Notes: generated from the letters alone by a model not told the origin. Positions 5,137-14,037 are shown, counted from the first letter of the stretch. The stretch is 20,323 nucleotides of DNA from Candidatus Adiutrix sp. (GCA_031273445.1 JAISRV010000168.1:1-20323); one strand, 5' to 3'. A program made the numbers and translations.

Positions 5137-7958
5137 CACTGCACCCGGTAAACCTTCATGACTTCATCGCCGAGGTGATTGATGACCTTGACGGCGATGC
5201 GGCCGGAAGCCGGTTTGTCGAAGGGCCGGGAGGTGTCGCGGTTAAGGCTGGCCCAGGCGGCCTGATCTATTTCAGCTTTGAGGCTGGTTTTCAAGGCTTT
5301 GTAGGGATCGCCCGCCCCCAGGAAATAGGCCTGGCGGACGAAGAAGCTTTCTTCATTGTAATCAGTGTCTATGAACCAGCAGGCGATGGTGTCCGGCTCG
5401 TCGCTTCTGACCTCGCCTTTGGCCGGGTCGAACACGTCCACCCCACGCACCCGCACTTGAATTTGACGCTCGCCGGCGGCCAGAATTTCAATGTCCGGCT
5501 CGCCGAAAATGATGAAGAGGTTGCCCTGGCCGGTGTTTTTAAGGTCGGTGGACATATGCAGGTCGGCGTTCATGCGGGCTTTTAAGATGGGGATGCGCCC
5601 CAGGCGGGGCAGTTCGGCTGAATGGGCGTCATAGTTGAAGGCGCAGCAGAGTAAAACGTCAAAGTCGGAGTCGGCGGCCTCGCGGGCGGCCGCCACCAGG
5701 TCTTGCCGCTGAAGGCTGCCGAATTCCGGGCCGATGAAGATGGCCGCCCGGCGGTCGACCTCTCCGTTTTCGCCCTGTTCCTGATAAACGCCTTCGGCGC
5801 AGATGTAGCCCTGGCCCGGCCAGGGCTTGATGGCGGAAAAGTTGATCTTGTCTTCCTTATGGGCCTGCTGCACCCCGGCCAGGCGCAGCTCCTCCAGGAT
5901 CATGGCCACGAAATCCCTAGCCCCGTCTTTGGCGGCCTTATTCAGCGGGTCGATGATATCGTCGTTTTCGTCCACGGCCAACATGCGATGTGGGGAAAGA
6001 CTTTCCACGGTGAAAGGCCCGGCCACGCGCACTTTTTTATTGTCCACATAGGGTTTGTCGTAAAGAAATTCAAAATCGGCCTTGGCGGCGATGGAGGCGT
6101 CGATTTCCTTTTGCCGGGCCATGCGGGCGCTCCACCAGTCGGCGTGGGTTTTTTTCACGGCTTCCGGCCAGGAGTCTTGGGCTTCGCGAGGAATGTCCCA
6201 TTCCTCCCATTTGGTTTTAAGGGCGGAATTAAGCTTCTCCCGCAACGGTTCCAGCTTTTCCTGCCGCTTGTCCCAGATGACGTCTATTTCAGAATTGTTG
6301 GCGATGGATTTCAGGGTGATATGCGGCACCCGCTCGTAAACAAAGCCGTGGCGCAAGTCGCCGTAAGTTTGGCGGGAAGAAGGGACGGTATGAGCGAGTT
6401 CCGCTTCCTTGATTTGCCCTTCCTTGGAATCCGCCAAAAGATAATATGGGTAACGCGCCCCCATAATGCGAGCGCGAGCCAGAGCTAAAGCCACGCGGGA
6501 AGTGTCGATGGTGATCCAGCGGCGGCCCCATTGTTCGGCCACATAGGCCGTGGTTCCGCTGCCGCAGGTGGGGTCAAGGACAATATCGCCGGGGTCGGTG
6601 GTCATGAGGAGGCAACGTTGAATGACCTTAATATTTGTCTGTACGATATAAATTTTATCCTCAGTAAAAGAACCAGTCCCCGTGTCTGTCCATATATTAG
6701 AAAATGGAATTACTGAAAAATCATCTATAAACCTTACATATTGCAACGTTCCATGGACTGTTGGCCAAAGCCTTTCCGCTTTGCCAAGACGAGTTAGTCC
6801 AGTATATTCGGTCTTAAATGTTCCTTTCCCAGGACTAAAAGATTTGTTTCTATAACTGAATTTCCGTACATCTGTTTCGCCAGCAGGCCGAGAGCTTGTA
6901 AGGTTATCAGATCGAAAAATGCGAGTTGCATTTGGTAATAGGCTGATGTCGGCTTTTTGTTCTTTGTTGAGTCGCCAGGTGTTTCCTTGCATATCCTTTG
7001 CTAATGAATAAACTTGATCTGTTGATATTCCGGCAGACTTGTCTTGAAATAACGGACGGTATTTACACAAGGATGCGTTACGGACAGCCCAAATCAAATA
7101 ATTGGATGCCGCTGCAAGTCTTTCATTTGCGCGGCCGGTTGTGGTTCTAAAAGCAATTTGGGAAACAATATTCTCATCCCCAAACACCTCATCCATCAGC
7201 GCCCGGACCCGATGCACATTCTCATCGCCGATCTGTACAAAGATGCTGCCGGAATCGGTCAATAAATCCCGAGCCACAATCAGCCGATCCCGTATATAAC
7301 TCAAATAGCTGTGGATGCCGTCCCGCCACGTATCACGGAAGGCTTTGACCTGTTCCGGCTCACGGGTGATGTGATCGGCCTTGCCGTCTTTTACGTCCCG
7401 GCTGGTGGTTGACCACTGGAAGTTGCTGTTGAACTTGATGCCGTAAGGCGGGTCGAAATAAATGCACTGCACTTGGCCGCGCAATCCTTCCCGTTCGGCC
7501 AGCCCGGCCATGACCTGGAGGGAATCGCCCAAAATCATGCGGTTGGACCAGTTTTGCTCGTGCTGATAAAATTCGGTCTTGTCCACCCCTGCGGGGAGGC
7601 CGTTGAAGTCGGCGAAAAGGCTGAGCTGACGTTCGCCTGATTTTTCGCCGGCCCTGACTTGGCTTTCGCGCTTCAAATCGTCAATCAGCGCTTTGGGATG
7701 AACTTTTTCCTGAATATACAATGGGGCGGCCCGCGCCACTAAATCGTCGGCGCTTTGCTCGTCGCCATATTTGCCGCGCCAGATCAGTTGCGGGTCAAGG
7801 TCGGGGTCGCGGCGCTGATAGGCCACGCGGATGGGCGTCAAATCATCCTTACGGGCCACCGTGGACAGCTCGGCCGTGGGGATGTTCAGCCGCGAGGCCT
7901 CGTCATGGGTTAAAGTTTCAACGGTTTTTTCAACGCCGCTCTTATTTTTCGCCGCCAT
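5136..7958 (-). CDS. mod: Type III-like site-specific DNA methyltransferase (Mod subunit)
   Basis: This 940-residue protein should methylate adenine (or cytosine N4) in a specific DNA site using S-adenosylmethionine. The catalytic motif DPPYGIKF (about residues 169-176) precedes the SAM-binding motif DPTCGSGTT (about 462-470), the order of beta-class N6-adenine methyltransferases and type III Mod subunits. The region between them (about 265-455) should contain the target recognition domain and is strikingly AT-rich. The C-terminal 440 residues are longer than in classic Mod proteins (about 600-650 residues total) and probably contact Res. The ATG is 3 nt after the res stop, with AGGG just upstream. 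Its own stop overlaps the helicase start. The type III label rests on the adjacent Res. Confidence 0.93.
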   Translation of the reverse strand: MAAKNKSGVEKTVETLTHDEASRLNIPTAELSTVARKDDLTPIRVAYQRRDPDLDPQLIWRGKYGDEQSADDLVARAAPLYIQEKVHPKALIDDLKRESQVRAGEKSGERQLSLFADFNGLPAGVDKTEFYQHEQNWSNRMILGDSLQVMAGLAEREGLRGQVQCIYFDPPYGIKFNSNFQWSTTSRDVKDGKADHITREPEQVKAFRDTWRDGIHSYLSYIRDRLIVARDLLTDSGSIFVQIGDENVHRVRALMDEVFGDENIVSQIAFRTTTGRANERLAAASNYLIWAVRNASLCKYRPLFQDKSAGISTDQVYSLAKDMQGNTWRLNKEQKADISLLPNATRIFRSDNLTSSRPAGETDVRKFSYRNKSFSPGKGTFKTEYTGLTRLGKAERLWPTVHGTLQYVRFIDDFSVIPFSNIWTDTGTGSFTEDKIYIVQTNIKVIQRCLLMTTDPGDIVLDPTCGSGTTAYVAEQWGRRWITIDTSRVALALARARIMGARYPYYLLADSKEGQIKEAELAHTVPSSRQTYGDLRHGFVYERVPHITLKSIANNSEIDVIWDKRQEKLEPLREKLNSALKTKWEEWDIPREAQDSWPEAVKKTHADWWSARMARQKEIDASIAAKADFEFLYDKPYVDNKKVRVAGPFTVESLSPHRMLAVDENDDIIDPLNKAAKDGARDFVAMILEELRLAGVQQAHKEDKINFSAIKPWPGQGYICAEGVYQEQGENGEVDRRAAIFIGPEFGSLQRQDLVAAAREAADSDFDVLLCCAFNYDAHSAELPRLGRIPILKARMNADLHMSTDLKNTGQGNLFIIFGEPDIEILAAGERQIQVRVRGVDVFDPAKGEVRSDEPDTIACWFIDTDYNEESFFVRQAYFLGAGDPYKALKTSLKAEIDQAAWASLNRDTSRPFDKPASGRIAVKVINHLGDEVMKVYRVQ

Positions 7959-7961
7959 TAT

Positions 7962-10900
7962 TCACCCTATATCGTCTGAGTGGCCACGGACGGGCTCAAG
8001 CGCCTGTTCCAGCATTTTAATAAATTCCGCTTCCACCTTGGCTTCAAAGTCAGCTTCCATCTGAAAAATTTCCCTGAATTCGGCAAAAGCCCAGCGGCCA
8101 TAGCTGCCCAGGCGGTTCATTCCCGGCGCCCAATAAACATCCATAACCTGTTTCTTGGCCTTGGCCTCTTCGCCGCGATAGCCTTTTATTTCCACGACCA
8201 GGTTCAGCAAATCATCTTCGCCTTTTCCGCCGTCGATGACGATGATGAAATCCGGCCGGTAAAGGCGCTCTCGTCCCTGATAAATATAGGGCACTTCAAA
8301 GCCCAGGTTGTGATTTTTCACATAAGCCTTGATTCGCGGATAAATTCCGGCCGCCAAGCGTTCGACGGCCACTTTCTCCAGCACCCGGCAGAACTCGCCT
8401 TCCCAATCGCTGTCCAGAATCACCCAATTGAGGTGACAGAAACGGGCATCGGTTTGCCAGCGATGTTCCTTGGTGGTCATGAAGTTGACGTGAATGGTGG
8501 AGCCGGTGGGGTTATAGGGTTCCAAAACGGCCAAGACCGGCGGCTCTTCCGGCGCGTCCTGCACCCCGGCCCGGTTGATGGCGTCCTGAATCTTTTCGCC
8601 GGCCATGTCGGCGAATTTCAAATCCAGCAAAATGGCCGGATAAGTTCCGCCGGCGCATATTAGATGCCGCTGAAGCCACTGGCGGACAATATTTTTCAAA
8701 TCGCCGTAAAGGGCGGTGCGGGGAACGCCGTCGTCATCCCGCCATTTGGTCTGCATCAGGTGATTGGTCAGATGCATCAAGAGGGCCGAGGGGCGGATGT
8801 CCTTTTGATGCTCCACCTTCAAATTTTCGGTGGCCCCGATGATGCCGGCGTTGAGAACTTCGGTGGGGCCGACCAGTTCCGGGGTCAGTTCCAAAGTGGA
8901 ATCATCGGTGAACTCGGCCCTCAATTTTTCTTTGGGCAGTTCCACCCGGTAGCCGCTGACGCGCGGAAAGCGGATTTCCAAAGCATTGCGTTCCGGCCGC
9001 ATGGCCCGCACCTGAATGACCCGGCGCGGGGCGGCCGGATTGGAAACCACCGGCTTGGCCGTGAAATCAAAGGGAATGCCCAGCACGTCGGCATATTCCA
9101 CATTAAAAAGGCCTTCCTCATTTAAATCATACGACTGCCGCCGCAGAGCCCGGCCGACCACCTGCTCACATAATAGTTGAGTGCCGAAGGCCCGCACCCC
9201 GAGAACATGGGTGACGGTATTGGCGTCCCAGCCTTCGGTGAGCATGGAGACGGAAACCACGCAGCGGATGTCGCCGCCAAGCTGACCGGCTTTGCCCACG
9301 GTATTCATGACTTCGCGCAAAAGCGTGGCGTCGTCTATCTCTTTGCCCTGGCGCAGCTCTTCAGCCAGAGGGCCGCCGCGCGTCATGATTTCCCGATGAA
9401 AAATTTCAATGGCCTGGGCGTTGATTTTCTTAAAATCATCGCTCAATTTCTCGCCGGATTCAAGCTGCTCGCTGTCAATGAGCAGCGTGCGCATCCGGGA
9501 GAGGGGGTTGCCGTTTTCGTCAAAATTGCTGAACAGGGAAAACTTGCCGGGGTGAAAGTTGGCGGCGCCGTCTTCCAGGGTCAGCTCATAGCCGGAGATA
9601 TAATCATAGACCAGTTTGGAGGTGGAAGTATTGTTGCAAACGACGATGAAGCAGGGCGGAACATCCAGGCCGGCCCGCTCCCAGGCGGCCGATGTTTTTT
9701 CATAATGCCCGTAAAGAGCATTAATCGCATTTTTTAAAAGTGACGGCAATTTTTGCGGGTCAAGAAGGCCGCCCTTGCCGCGCCCGGCCTTGGGCATGTC
9801 TTTGCGGATATTTGTCCACAGGTCGCGGTAAATGGGCAGGTCGCCGCTGGAAATATTGTCGGCCACCGGTACGCGCGGCAACTTGACGATGCCGCATTCA
9901 ATGGCGTCCATAAGGGAAAAGTCGCTCATCGTCCAGGGGAAAAGAGTGCCTTCGGCATAGCCGGAGCCGCGCAGAAAAAAGGGCGTGGCCGAAAGGTCAA
10001 AAATGCGTCCGATGCCTCGTTTCTGATGCTTCTCAATCACTTCCAGGCCGGAAATCCACAGGCGGGCGGCCTCGTTATTGGCCTTGGCCTCATTGGCGAC
10101 GTCTCGTTTATCTTCATCCGCCTTGACGTCGGCGTCTTCCTTTTTTCCCGGCTTTTCACGATAGCAGTGGTGGGCCTCGTCATTGAATACAATAATGTTG
10201 TCCTCACCCATCAAATCGCCTATAACCCGCTGGAGCATCTGGCCTTCCGGTTCCAGCGCGTTAATTTCGTCGCCATGCCGCCCGGTTAAAAGCGCCCGGC
10301 CGGCTTTGGAGATTTCGATTTTTTCCCGGCGCTTGAAAGCGTGAAAATTGGCGATGACCACCCTGGCCCGCTGGATATCCGCCAGCATGTCGGCGGGCGC
10401 CAGTTCGCGCGAGGCGTAATAGCTGTTGGGGTCATTGGGGCGCAGCACCTGGAGGCGGTCTTTAATGGTAATGCCCGGCGTCACTACTAAAAAGGCCTTG
10501 CTGAAACCGCGGCTGGCGGGATGGCGGACGGCGTTGACCGTCTGCCAGGCGATCAGCATGGCCATAACCGTGGTTTTGCCCGCCCCGGTGGCCAGCTTCA
10601 AAGCCAGGCGGCTTAAGCCGGGATTGGCTTCACTATTGGCGCTTTCCAGGTGATCAATAAATTTTTGGCCGATTTTCCCAATTTTGGGGGCCACTTCCGT
10701 CAGCCAGACGGCTGTTTCAACCGCCTCAAGCTGGCAGAAAAACGGGCGAAGGCCGCTGAACTTGTGATGACGCCAATACTGAAGCAAACGGGCCGTTTCC
10801 GGGGTAACGCGCCAGTCTTTGACGTCCGGCGACTGACGCCATTTGCTGATGTGTTTGCGCAGTTCGTCAATTAGCTCGGATAGGTGATATTCCTGATCTT

Positions 10901-11120
10901 TGGTTGAAATGCTTTGGGTGGTCGAGTCTGTGGTTAATAGGTTGGGGGAGGTTTTCTTTTTCTGATTTTTGGATTTGGGTATAGGCGTAATGAAGCTGGC
11001 GTCACGCCTATATTCCAGTATTTGTTGCGTCGGCTGGCGGCTTTCGTCCAGTTCCCAGTGACGGGTAGGGCGCTCGTAGGGCGAGTTAAGGATAGGGTGA
11101 TCAAAAAAAGGATTATTCAT
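7962..11120 (-). CDS. res: Type III-like restriction helicase/endonuclease (Res subunit)
   Basis: This 1052-residue protein has a superfamily 2 helicase core: Walker A ATGAGKTT (about residues 177-184), DEAH (about 314-317), and motifs V-VI in LTEGWDANTVTHVLGVRAFG followed by EQVVGRALRR. Near the C-terminus RPDFIIVIDGG and, about 10 residues on, LVVEIKGYRG form a PD-(D/E)xK nuclease motif. It should translocate on or signal along DNA and cut unmethylated sites together with Mod. The N-terminal NPFFDHPILNSPYERPTRHW is, from memory, typical of the BPTD_3080 family of restriction proteins. It is the first gene of the cassette, so res precedes mod, the reverse of the classic type III order. An AT-rich 300-bp region with a possible promoter lies upstream. 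Confidence 0.92.
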   Translation of the reverse strand: MNNPFFDHPILNSPYERPTRHWELDESRQPTQQILEYRRDASFITPIPKSKNQKKKTSPNLLTTDSTTQSISTKDQEYHLSELIDELRKHISKWRQSPDVKDWRVTPETARLLQYWRHHKFSGLRPFFCQLEAVETAVWLTEVAPKIGKIGQKFIDHLESANSEANPGLSRLALKLATGAGKTTVMAMLIAWQTVNAVRHPASRGFSKAFLVVTPGITIKDRLQVLRPNDPNSYYASRELAPADMLADIQRARVVIANFHAFKRREKIEISKAGRALLTGRHGDEINALEPEGQMLQRVIGDLMGEDNIIVFNDEAHHCYREKPGKKEDADVKADEDKRDVANEAKANNEAARLWISGLEVIEKHQKRGIGRIFDLSATPFFLRGSGYAEGTLFPWTMSDFSLMDAIECGIVKLPRVPVADNISSGDLPIYRDLWTNIRKDMPKAGRGKGGLLDPQKLPSLLKNAINALYGHYEKTSAAWERAGLDVPPCFIVVCNNTSTSKLVYDYISGYELTLEDGAANFHPGKFSLFSNFDENGNPLSRMRTLLIDSEQLESGEKLSDDFKKINAQAIEIFHREIMTRGGPLAEELRQGKEIDDATLLREVMNTVGKAGQLGGDIRCVVSVSMLTEGWDANTVTHVLGVRAFGTQLLCEQVVGRALRRQSYDLNEEGLFNVEYADVLGIPFDFTAKPVVSNPAAPRRVIQVRAMRPERNALEIRFPRVSGYRVELPKEKLRAEFTDDSTLELTPELVGPTEVLNAGIIGATENLKVEHQKDIRPSALLMHLTNHLMQTKWRDDDGVPRTALYGDLKNIVRQWLQRHLICAGGTYPAILLDLKFADMAGEKIQDAINRAGVQDAPEEPPVLAVLEPYNPTGSTIHVNFMTTKEHRWQTDARFCHLNWVILDSDWEGEFCRVLEKVAVERLAAGIYPRIKAYVKNHNLGFEVPYIYQGRERLYRPDFIIVIDGGKGEDDLLNLVVEIKGYRGEEAKAKKQVMDVYWAPGMNRLGSYGRWAFAEFREIFQMEADFEAKVEAEFIKMLEQALEPVRGHSDDIG

Positions 11121-11254
11121 ATTGCGCCCTTAAATCATTTTCGTTTAATGCCGGCGTCTTATAGCCCCTCTGGATTGCCGCACAGCTTAACACCTTAATA
11201 TCAATGCAAATATAAAAATCGGCATAATAAGATCTACGCCTATATGATGCCTCA

Positions 11255-11283
11255 TTTATACGAGTTTTTGTTCTGCAAAGCAA
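11255..11283 (-). promoter_or_regulatory. Possible sigma-70 promoter of the restriction cassette
   Basis: On the minus strand TTGCTT (11283-11278) and TATAAA (11260-11255) are separated by 17 bp. The -10 box matches 5 of 6 and the -35 box 3 of 6 consensus bases. It lies about 135 bp upstream of the res ATG in AT-rich sequence, leaving a long leader. The assignment is by pattern only. Confidence 0.4.
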
Positions 11284-11431
11284 TAAATAACCTGTAGCCT
11301 GCCGGGTGCTTCAGTTTTAAATATGTAATATTCAAGATGTTATAATCAAAAAAAAGATAAGGAAGCGGCTATCGCAAGTTATTCGGGCGAAGAGTGCGCA
11401 CCGGCATGTCTTTGGCCTTGAGTGCGCCGCT

Positions 11432-11457
11432 CCGAAAAAAGCGAAGGCTTTTTTCGG
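11432..11457. repeat. Perfect 11-bp hairpin with GAAG loop
   Basis: CCGAAAAAAGC (11432-11442) pairs with GCTTTTTTCGG (11447-11457) around a GAAG loop. It has no clear T-tract on either side except the A/T run in the stem. It could act as a weak bidirectional terminator or be part of the adjacent repeat cluster. Confidence 0.6.
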
Positions 11458-11469
11458 GATTTAATCAGG

Positions 11470-11582
11470 GCTTTCAATTTGAAAAACGCGGTTTTCAAAT
11501 TAAAGGGGCTCAGATTTGATTCCATGCTGGCCGTCTTTGCCTTCATTTCACCACTGAGCCAGGGCTTCGCCCTGGAGGGGCG
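11470..11582 (+). repeat. 113-bp structured direct repeat, copy 2 (island right edge)
   Basis: This is the same unit as 634-746, in the same orientation, with 12 differences by my count and no gaps. The hairpin is slightly degraded: one former C-G pair is now C-A and another has become a T-G wobble. The two copies enclose the cassette, the transposase relic and yjbQ (about 10.7 kb). Confidence 0.8.
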
Positions 11583-11626
11583 CTACGCCCCCGCCCCTCA
11601 AGCCCCACAGCCCCATGTCGAAAACA

Positions 11627-11714
11627 GTCAGCCCGACAGGGCTGACGGAGCGAAGCGACCGGCGGCAAGGCCGACCCGGCGGAAGGCCGGGCAAAAATCA
11701 CATTTTTTGCCCGG
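11627..11714 (+). repeat. Two-hairpin intergenic element, copy A (downstream of nfnB)
   Basis: The first hairpin is GTCAGCCC-GACA-GGGCTGAC (11627-11646). It is followed by GGAGCGAAGCGAC, a 30-nt spacer and a second hairpin, CCGGGCAAAAA (11687-11697) with its complement at 11704-11714. The same arrangement occurs inverted at 17063-17148. Read from nfnB on the minus strand, the second hairpin is met 24 nt after the stop and has a T run inside its arm, so it may end nfnB transcription. Confidence 0.7.
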
Positions 11715-11737
11715 CGCCGACCCAGCCCCGCCCAGCC

Positions 11738-13129
11738 TCACCAGCCCCACGTCAAAAACTGGTGCATGGAATCAGCGGCCGCGCGGCCGGCCCCCATGGC
11801 CAGAATAACCGTGGCCGCCCCGGTGACGATGTCGCCGCCGGCCCAGACGCGCGGTTTTTTAGTTTTGCCGGAGGAATCCTCGGCCACGATGTAGCCCCGC
11901 CTGTCGACGGCCAGACCCGGCGTGGTGTTGGTGATCAGCGGGTTGGAGGCGGTGCCCACGGCCACGACGGCCAAATTGAGGTCGATGACGTATTCCGAAC
12001 CCTTCAGCGGCACGGGGCGGCGGCGGCCGGAAGCGTCCGGTTCGCCCAACTCCATCTTCTCCAGCTTGACCCCGGTCAGACGGGCCTGCTCGTCGCCGAT
12101 GAATTCCAGAGGCGCGGAAAGAAGGCAAAGCTCCACGCCCTCCTCTTCGGCGTGATGCACTTCCTCGGCCCGGGCCGGAATCTCCTCGCGGCTGCGGCGG
12201 TAGATGATTTTTACGTTTTCGGCCCCCAGGCGCAGGGCGCTGCGGGCCGCGTCCATGGCCACATTGCCGGCCCCGAATACGGCCACGTTTTTCCCCTGAT
12301 ACATGGGGGTGTCGTATTGCGGGAAAAGATAGGCCTTCATCAGGTTGGAACGGGTCAGATATTCGTTGGCCGAAAAAACGCCGACGAGATTTTCGCCCGG
12401 TATGCCCAGCATGGTCGGAGTGCCCGCCCCCACGGCGACGAAGGCCACGTCGTGCTCTTCGAGCAATTCGTCGATCGTTTTGAGGCGGCCGATGACGCTG
12501 TTGAGTTCAAAACGCACCCCCAGGGCGGCCAGGTTGTCGCATTCGCGCTGGACAATGGCCTTCGGCAAGCGAAATTCGGGAATGCCGTAAACCAAAACGC
12601 CGCCGGCCTGGTGCAAAGCCTCGAAAACCGTGACTTCATGGCCTTTCAGAATGAGATCGCCGGCCACGGTCAGGGCGGCCGGGCCGCTGCCGATCACGGC
12701 CGCTTTTTTCCCGGTGGCCGGAGCCTTGGGCGGCACAACGGCGTAATTGTCGGCCCTGGCCCAGTCGGCGGCGTAACGTTCCAGGCGGCCTATGGCCACA
12801 GGCGCGCCTTTTTTGCCCAGGACGCATTGGGCTTCGCACTGCGACTCCTGCGGACAGACGCGGCCGCAGACGGCGGGGAGCGCCGTGCGCTCGGCCAGCT
12901 TGGCCACGGCGGCCGGAAGGTCGCCGTCGGCTATGGGCTTAATGAAAGCCGGAATGTCTATGCCCACCGGGCAGCCGGAAACGCAGCCGGGCTTTTTGCA
13001 TTGAATGCAGCGGCCGGCTTCGGCCCGGGCCGTCTCGGGGCTGTAGCCCAGAGGCACTTCTTTAAAATTATGGCGGCGCTCGGCGGCGGGCTGCTCGGGC
13101 ATGGGTTGACGCGGCATTTGTTCGCTCAT
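11738..13129 (-). CDS. nfnB: NfnB / GltD-type FAD-NADPH flavoprotein with two [4Fe-4S] clusters
   Basis: This 463-residue protein belongs to the family of glutamate synthase small subunits. The N-terminal cysteines (CIQCKKPGCVSGCPVGI, then CGRVCPQESQCEAQCV) bind two [4Fe-4S] clusters. The motif VIGSGPAALTVAGDL binds FAD and VFGAGNVAMDAARSALRLG binds NADPH; the C-terminus has WAGGDIVTGAATV. Together with the adjacent NfnA-type subunit it should form NADH-dependent ferredoxin:NADP+ oxidoreductase (NfnAB), which uses electron bifurcation to balance NADPH, NADH and ferredoxin in anaerobes. No glutamate synthase large subunit is nearby, which argues against GltD. Sulfide dehydrogenase SudA is an older name for similar proteins. 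The ATG at 13129 is chosen over a GTG at 13138 because AGGTG lies 6 nt upstream of it. Confidence 0.88.
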   Translation of the reverse strand: MSEQMPRQPMPEQPAAERRHNFKEVPLGYSPETARAEAGRCIQCKKPGCVSGCPVGIDIPAFIKPIADGDLPAAVAKLAERTALPAVCGRVCPQESQCEAQCVLGKKGAPVAIGRLERYAADWARADNYAVVPPKAPATGKKAAVIGSGPAALTVAGDLILKGHEVTVFEALHQAGGVLVYGIPEFRLPKAIVQRECDNLAALGVRFELNSVIGRLKTIDELLEEHDVAFVAVGAGTPTMLGIPGENLVGVFSANEYLTRSNLMKAYLFPQYDTPMYQGKNVAVFGAGNVAMDAARSALRLGAENVKIIYRRSREEIPARAEEVHHAEEEGVELCLLSAPLEFIGDEQARLTGVKLEKMELGEPDASGRRRPVPLKGSEYVIDLNLAVVAVGTASNPLITNTTPGLAVDRRGYIVAEDSSGKTKKPRVWAGGDIVTGAATVILAMGAGRAAADSMHQFLTWGW

Positions 13130-13159
13130 TATTGTCACCTTAAAAATACATGTCCGCGG

Positions 13160-14017
13160 TCAAGCGCGGCCGCGGCCTATTTGGCAGCGATGGGCGTCGT
13201 ACTGTTCGGCTGAAATCTGCTCCTGGGGCCGGTAGGCGGTCAGGCGCTGCATAAATTCGTCCCAGTTGATCTGGTGGGCGTCGAATTCAGGCCCGTCGAC
13301 GCAGGTGAACCTGGTCTCCCGGCCGATGCTGACGCGGCAGCAGCCGCACATGCCGGTGGCGTCGATCATGATGGCGTTGAGGCTGGCCAGGGTCGGCACC
13401 TGGTATTCGCCGGTGATTTTGGCCACAAAGCGCATCATGGGCGCGGGGCCGGCGGTGACGACCTCGCTGACCTTTTCTCCGCCTTCAAGATAATTTTTCA
13501 GAATGTTGGTGACGAAGCCGTGGTGGCCGTAGCTGCCGTCGTCGGTGCAGACCTCAAGTTTGTCTGAGGCCTCTTTCATCATGTCTTCCAGAATCAGCAG
13601 ATCCCTGGTGCGGGCGCCGATGATGGAGACGACGCGGTTCCCGGCGGCCTTGAAGCCCTTGGCGATATTGTGCACCACCGCCACGCCCGTGCCCCCGCCG
13701 ACCACCAGAACCAGGCCGGGATGTTTTTTTATGTCGGTGGGCCGGCCCAGGGGGCCGACCACATCCAGGAACGCATCGCCCTCCTCCAGGTCGCGAAAAA
13801 GCTTGGTGGACTTGCCGACCACCTGATAGATAATGGTGATGACGCCTTTTTCAGGGTCGGTCGCGGCCATGGTCAGGGGAATGCGCTCCCCGGTTTCGTC
13901 GGCCCTTAAAATGACGAATTGGCCGGGCCGGGCCTTGCGGGCGACTAGCGGGGCTTCAATTTCATTGAGCACCACTGTTCCCTGGGCCATTTGCCGGCGT
14001 TGAACAATTTTGTACAT
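13160..14017 (-). CDS. nfnA: NfnA: FAD/NAD-binding subunit with [2Fe-2S] cluster
   Basis: This 285-residue protein is of the ferredoxin-NADP+ reductase / dihydroorotate dehydrogenase electron-transfer subunit type. It has the FAD-binding RIPLTMA segment (about residues 65-71), the nucleotide-binding VVGGGTGVAVVHNIAKGF (about 105-122), and a C-terminal cluster region MCGCCRV followed by FTCVDGPEFDAHQ that holds the [2Fe-2S] ligands. In NfnAB it takes electrons from NADH, while the partner encoded 30 bp downstream handles NADPH and ferredoxin. A strong GGAGG lies 5 nt upstream of the ATG. It starts 20 bp after the PhoU/APH fusion gene. Length is typical for the family. Confidence 0.88.
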   Translation of the reverse strand: MYKIVQRRQMAQGTVVLNEIEAPLVARKARPGQFVILRADETGERIPLTMAATDPEKGVITIIYQVVGKSTKLFRDLEEGDAFLDVVGPLGRPTDIKKHPGLVLVVGGGTGVAVVHNIAKGFKAAGNRVVSIIGARTRDLLILEDMMKEASDKLEVCTDDGSYGHHGFVTNILKNYLEGGEKVSEVVTAGPAPMMRFVAKITGEYQVPTLASLNAIMIDATGMCGCCRVSIGRETRFTCVDGPEFDAHQINWDEFMQRLTAYRPQEQISAEQYDAHRCQIGRGRA

Positions 14018-14037
14018 GTCGCCTCCATCTGTTAATA

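Larger units (their letters stand above)
11121..11737. other. 617-bp noncoding region between nfnB and the restriction cassette
   Basis: This region holds no credible gene. Its left 230 bp (11121-11350) are AT-rich and contain the probable res promoter. Its right part is a stack of structured repeats: a hairpin (11432-11457), copy 2 of the 113-bp repeat (11470-11582) and a two-hairpin element (11627-11714). It marks the boundary between the housekeeping genes on the right and the accessory island on the left. Confidence 0.7.

Noticed and set aside
11422..11808. A 128-codon plus-strand frame over the repeat cluster
   Set aside because: It runs through three separate structured repeats and into antisense nfnB. 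Although a short stretch resembles the peptide at copy 1 of the 113-bp repeat, the differences are not biased towards silent changes.
11615..13213. A 532-codon plus-strand open frame across nfnB
   Set aside because: It lies antisense to a clear flavoprotein gene with cluster and nucleotide motifs. The translation is rich in Gly, Ala, His and Arg without any domain, as expected for antisense frames in GC-rich DNA.
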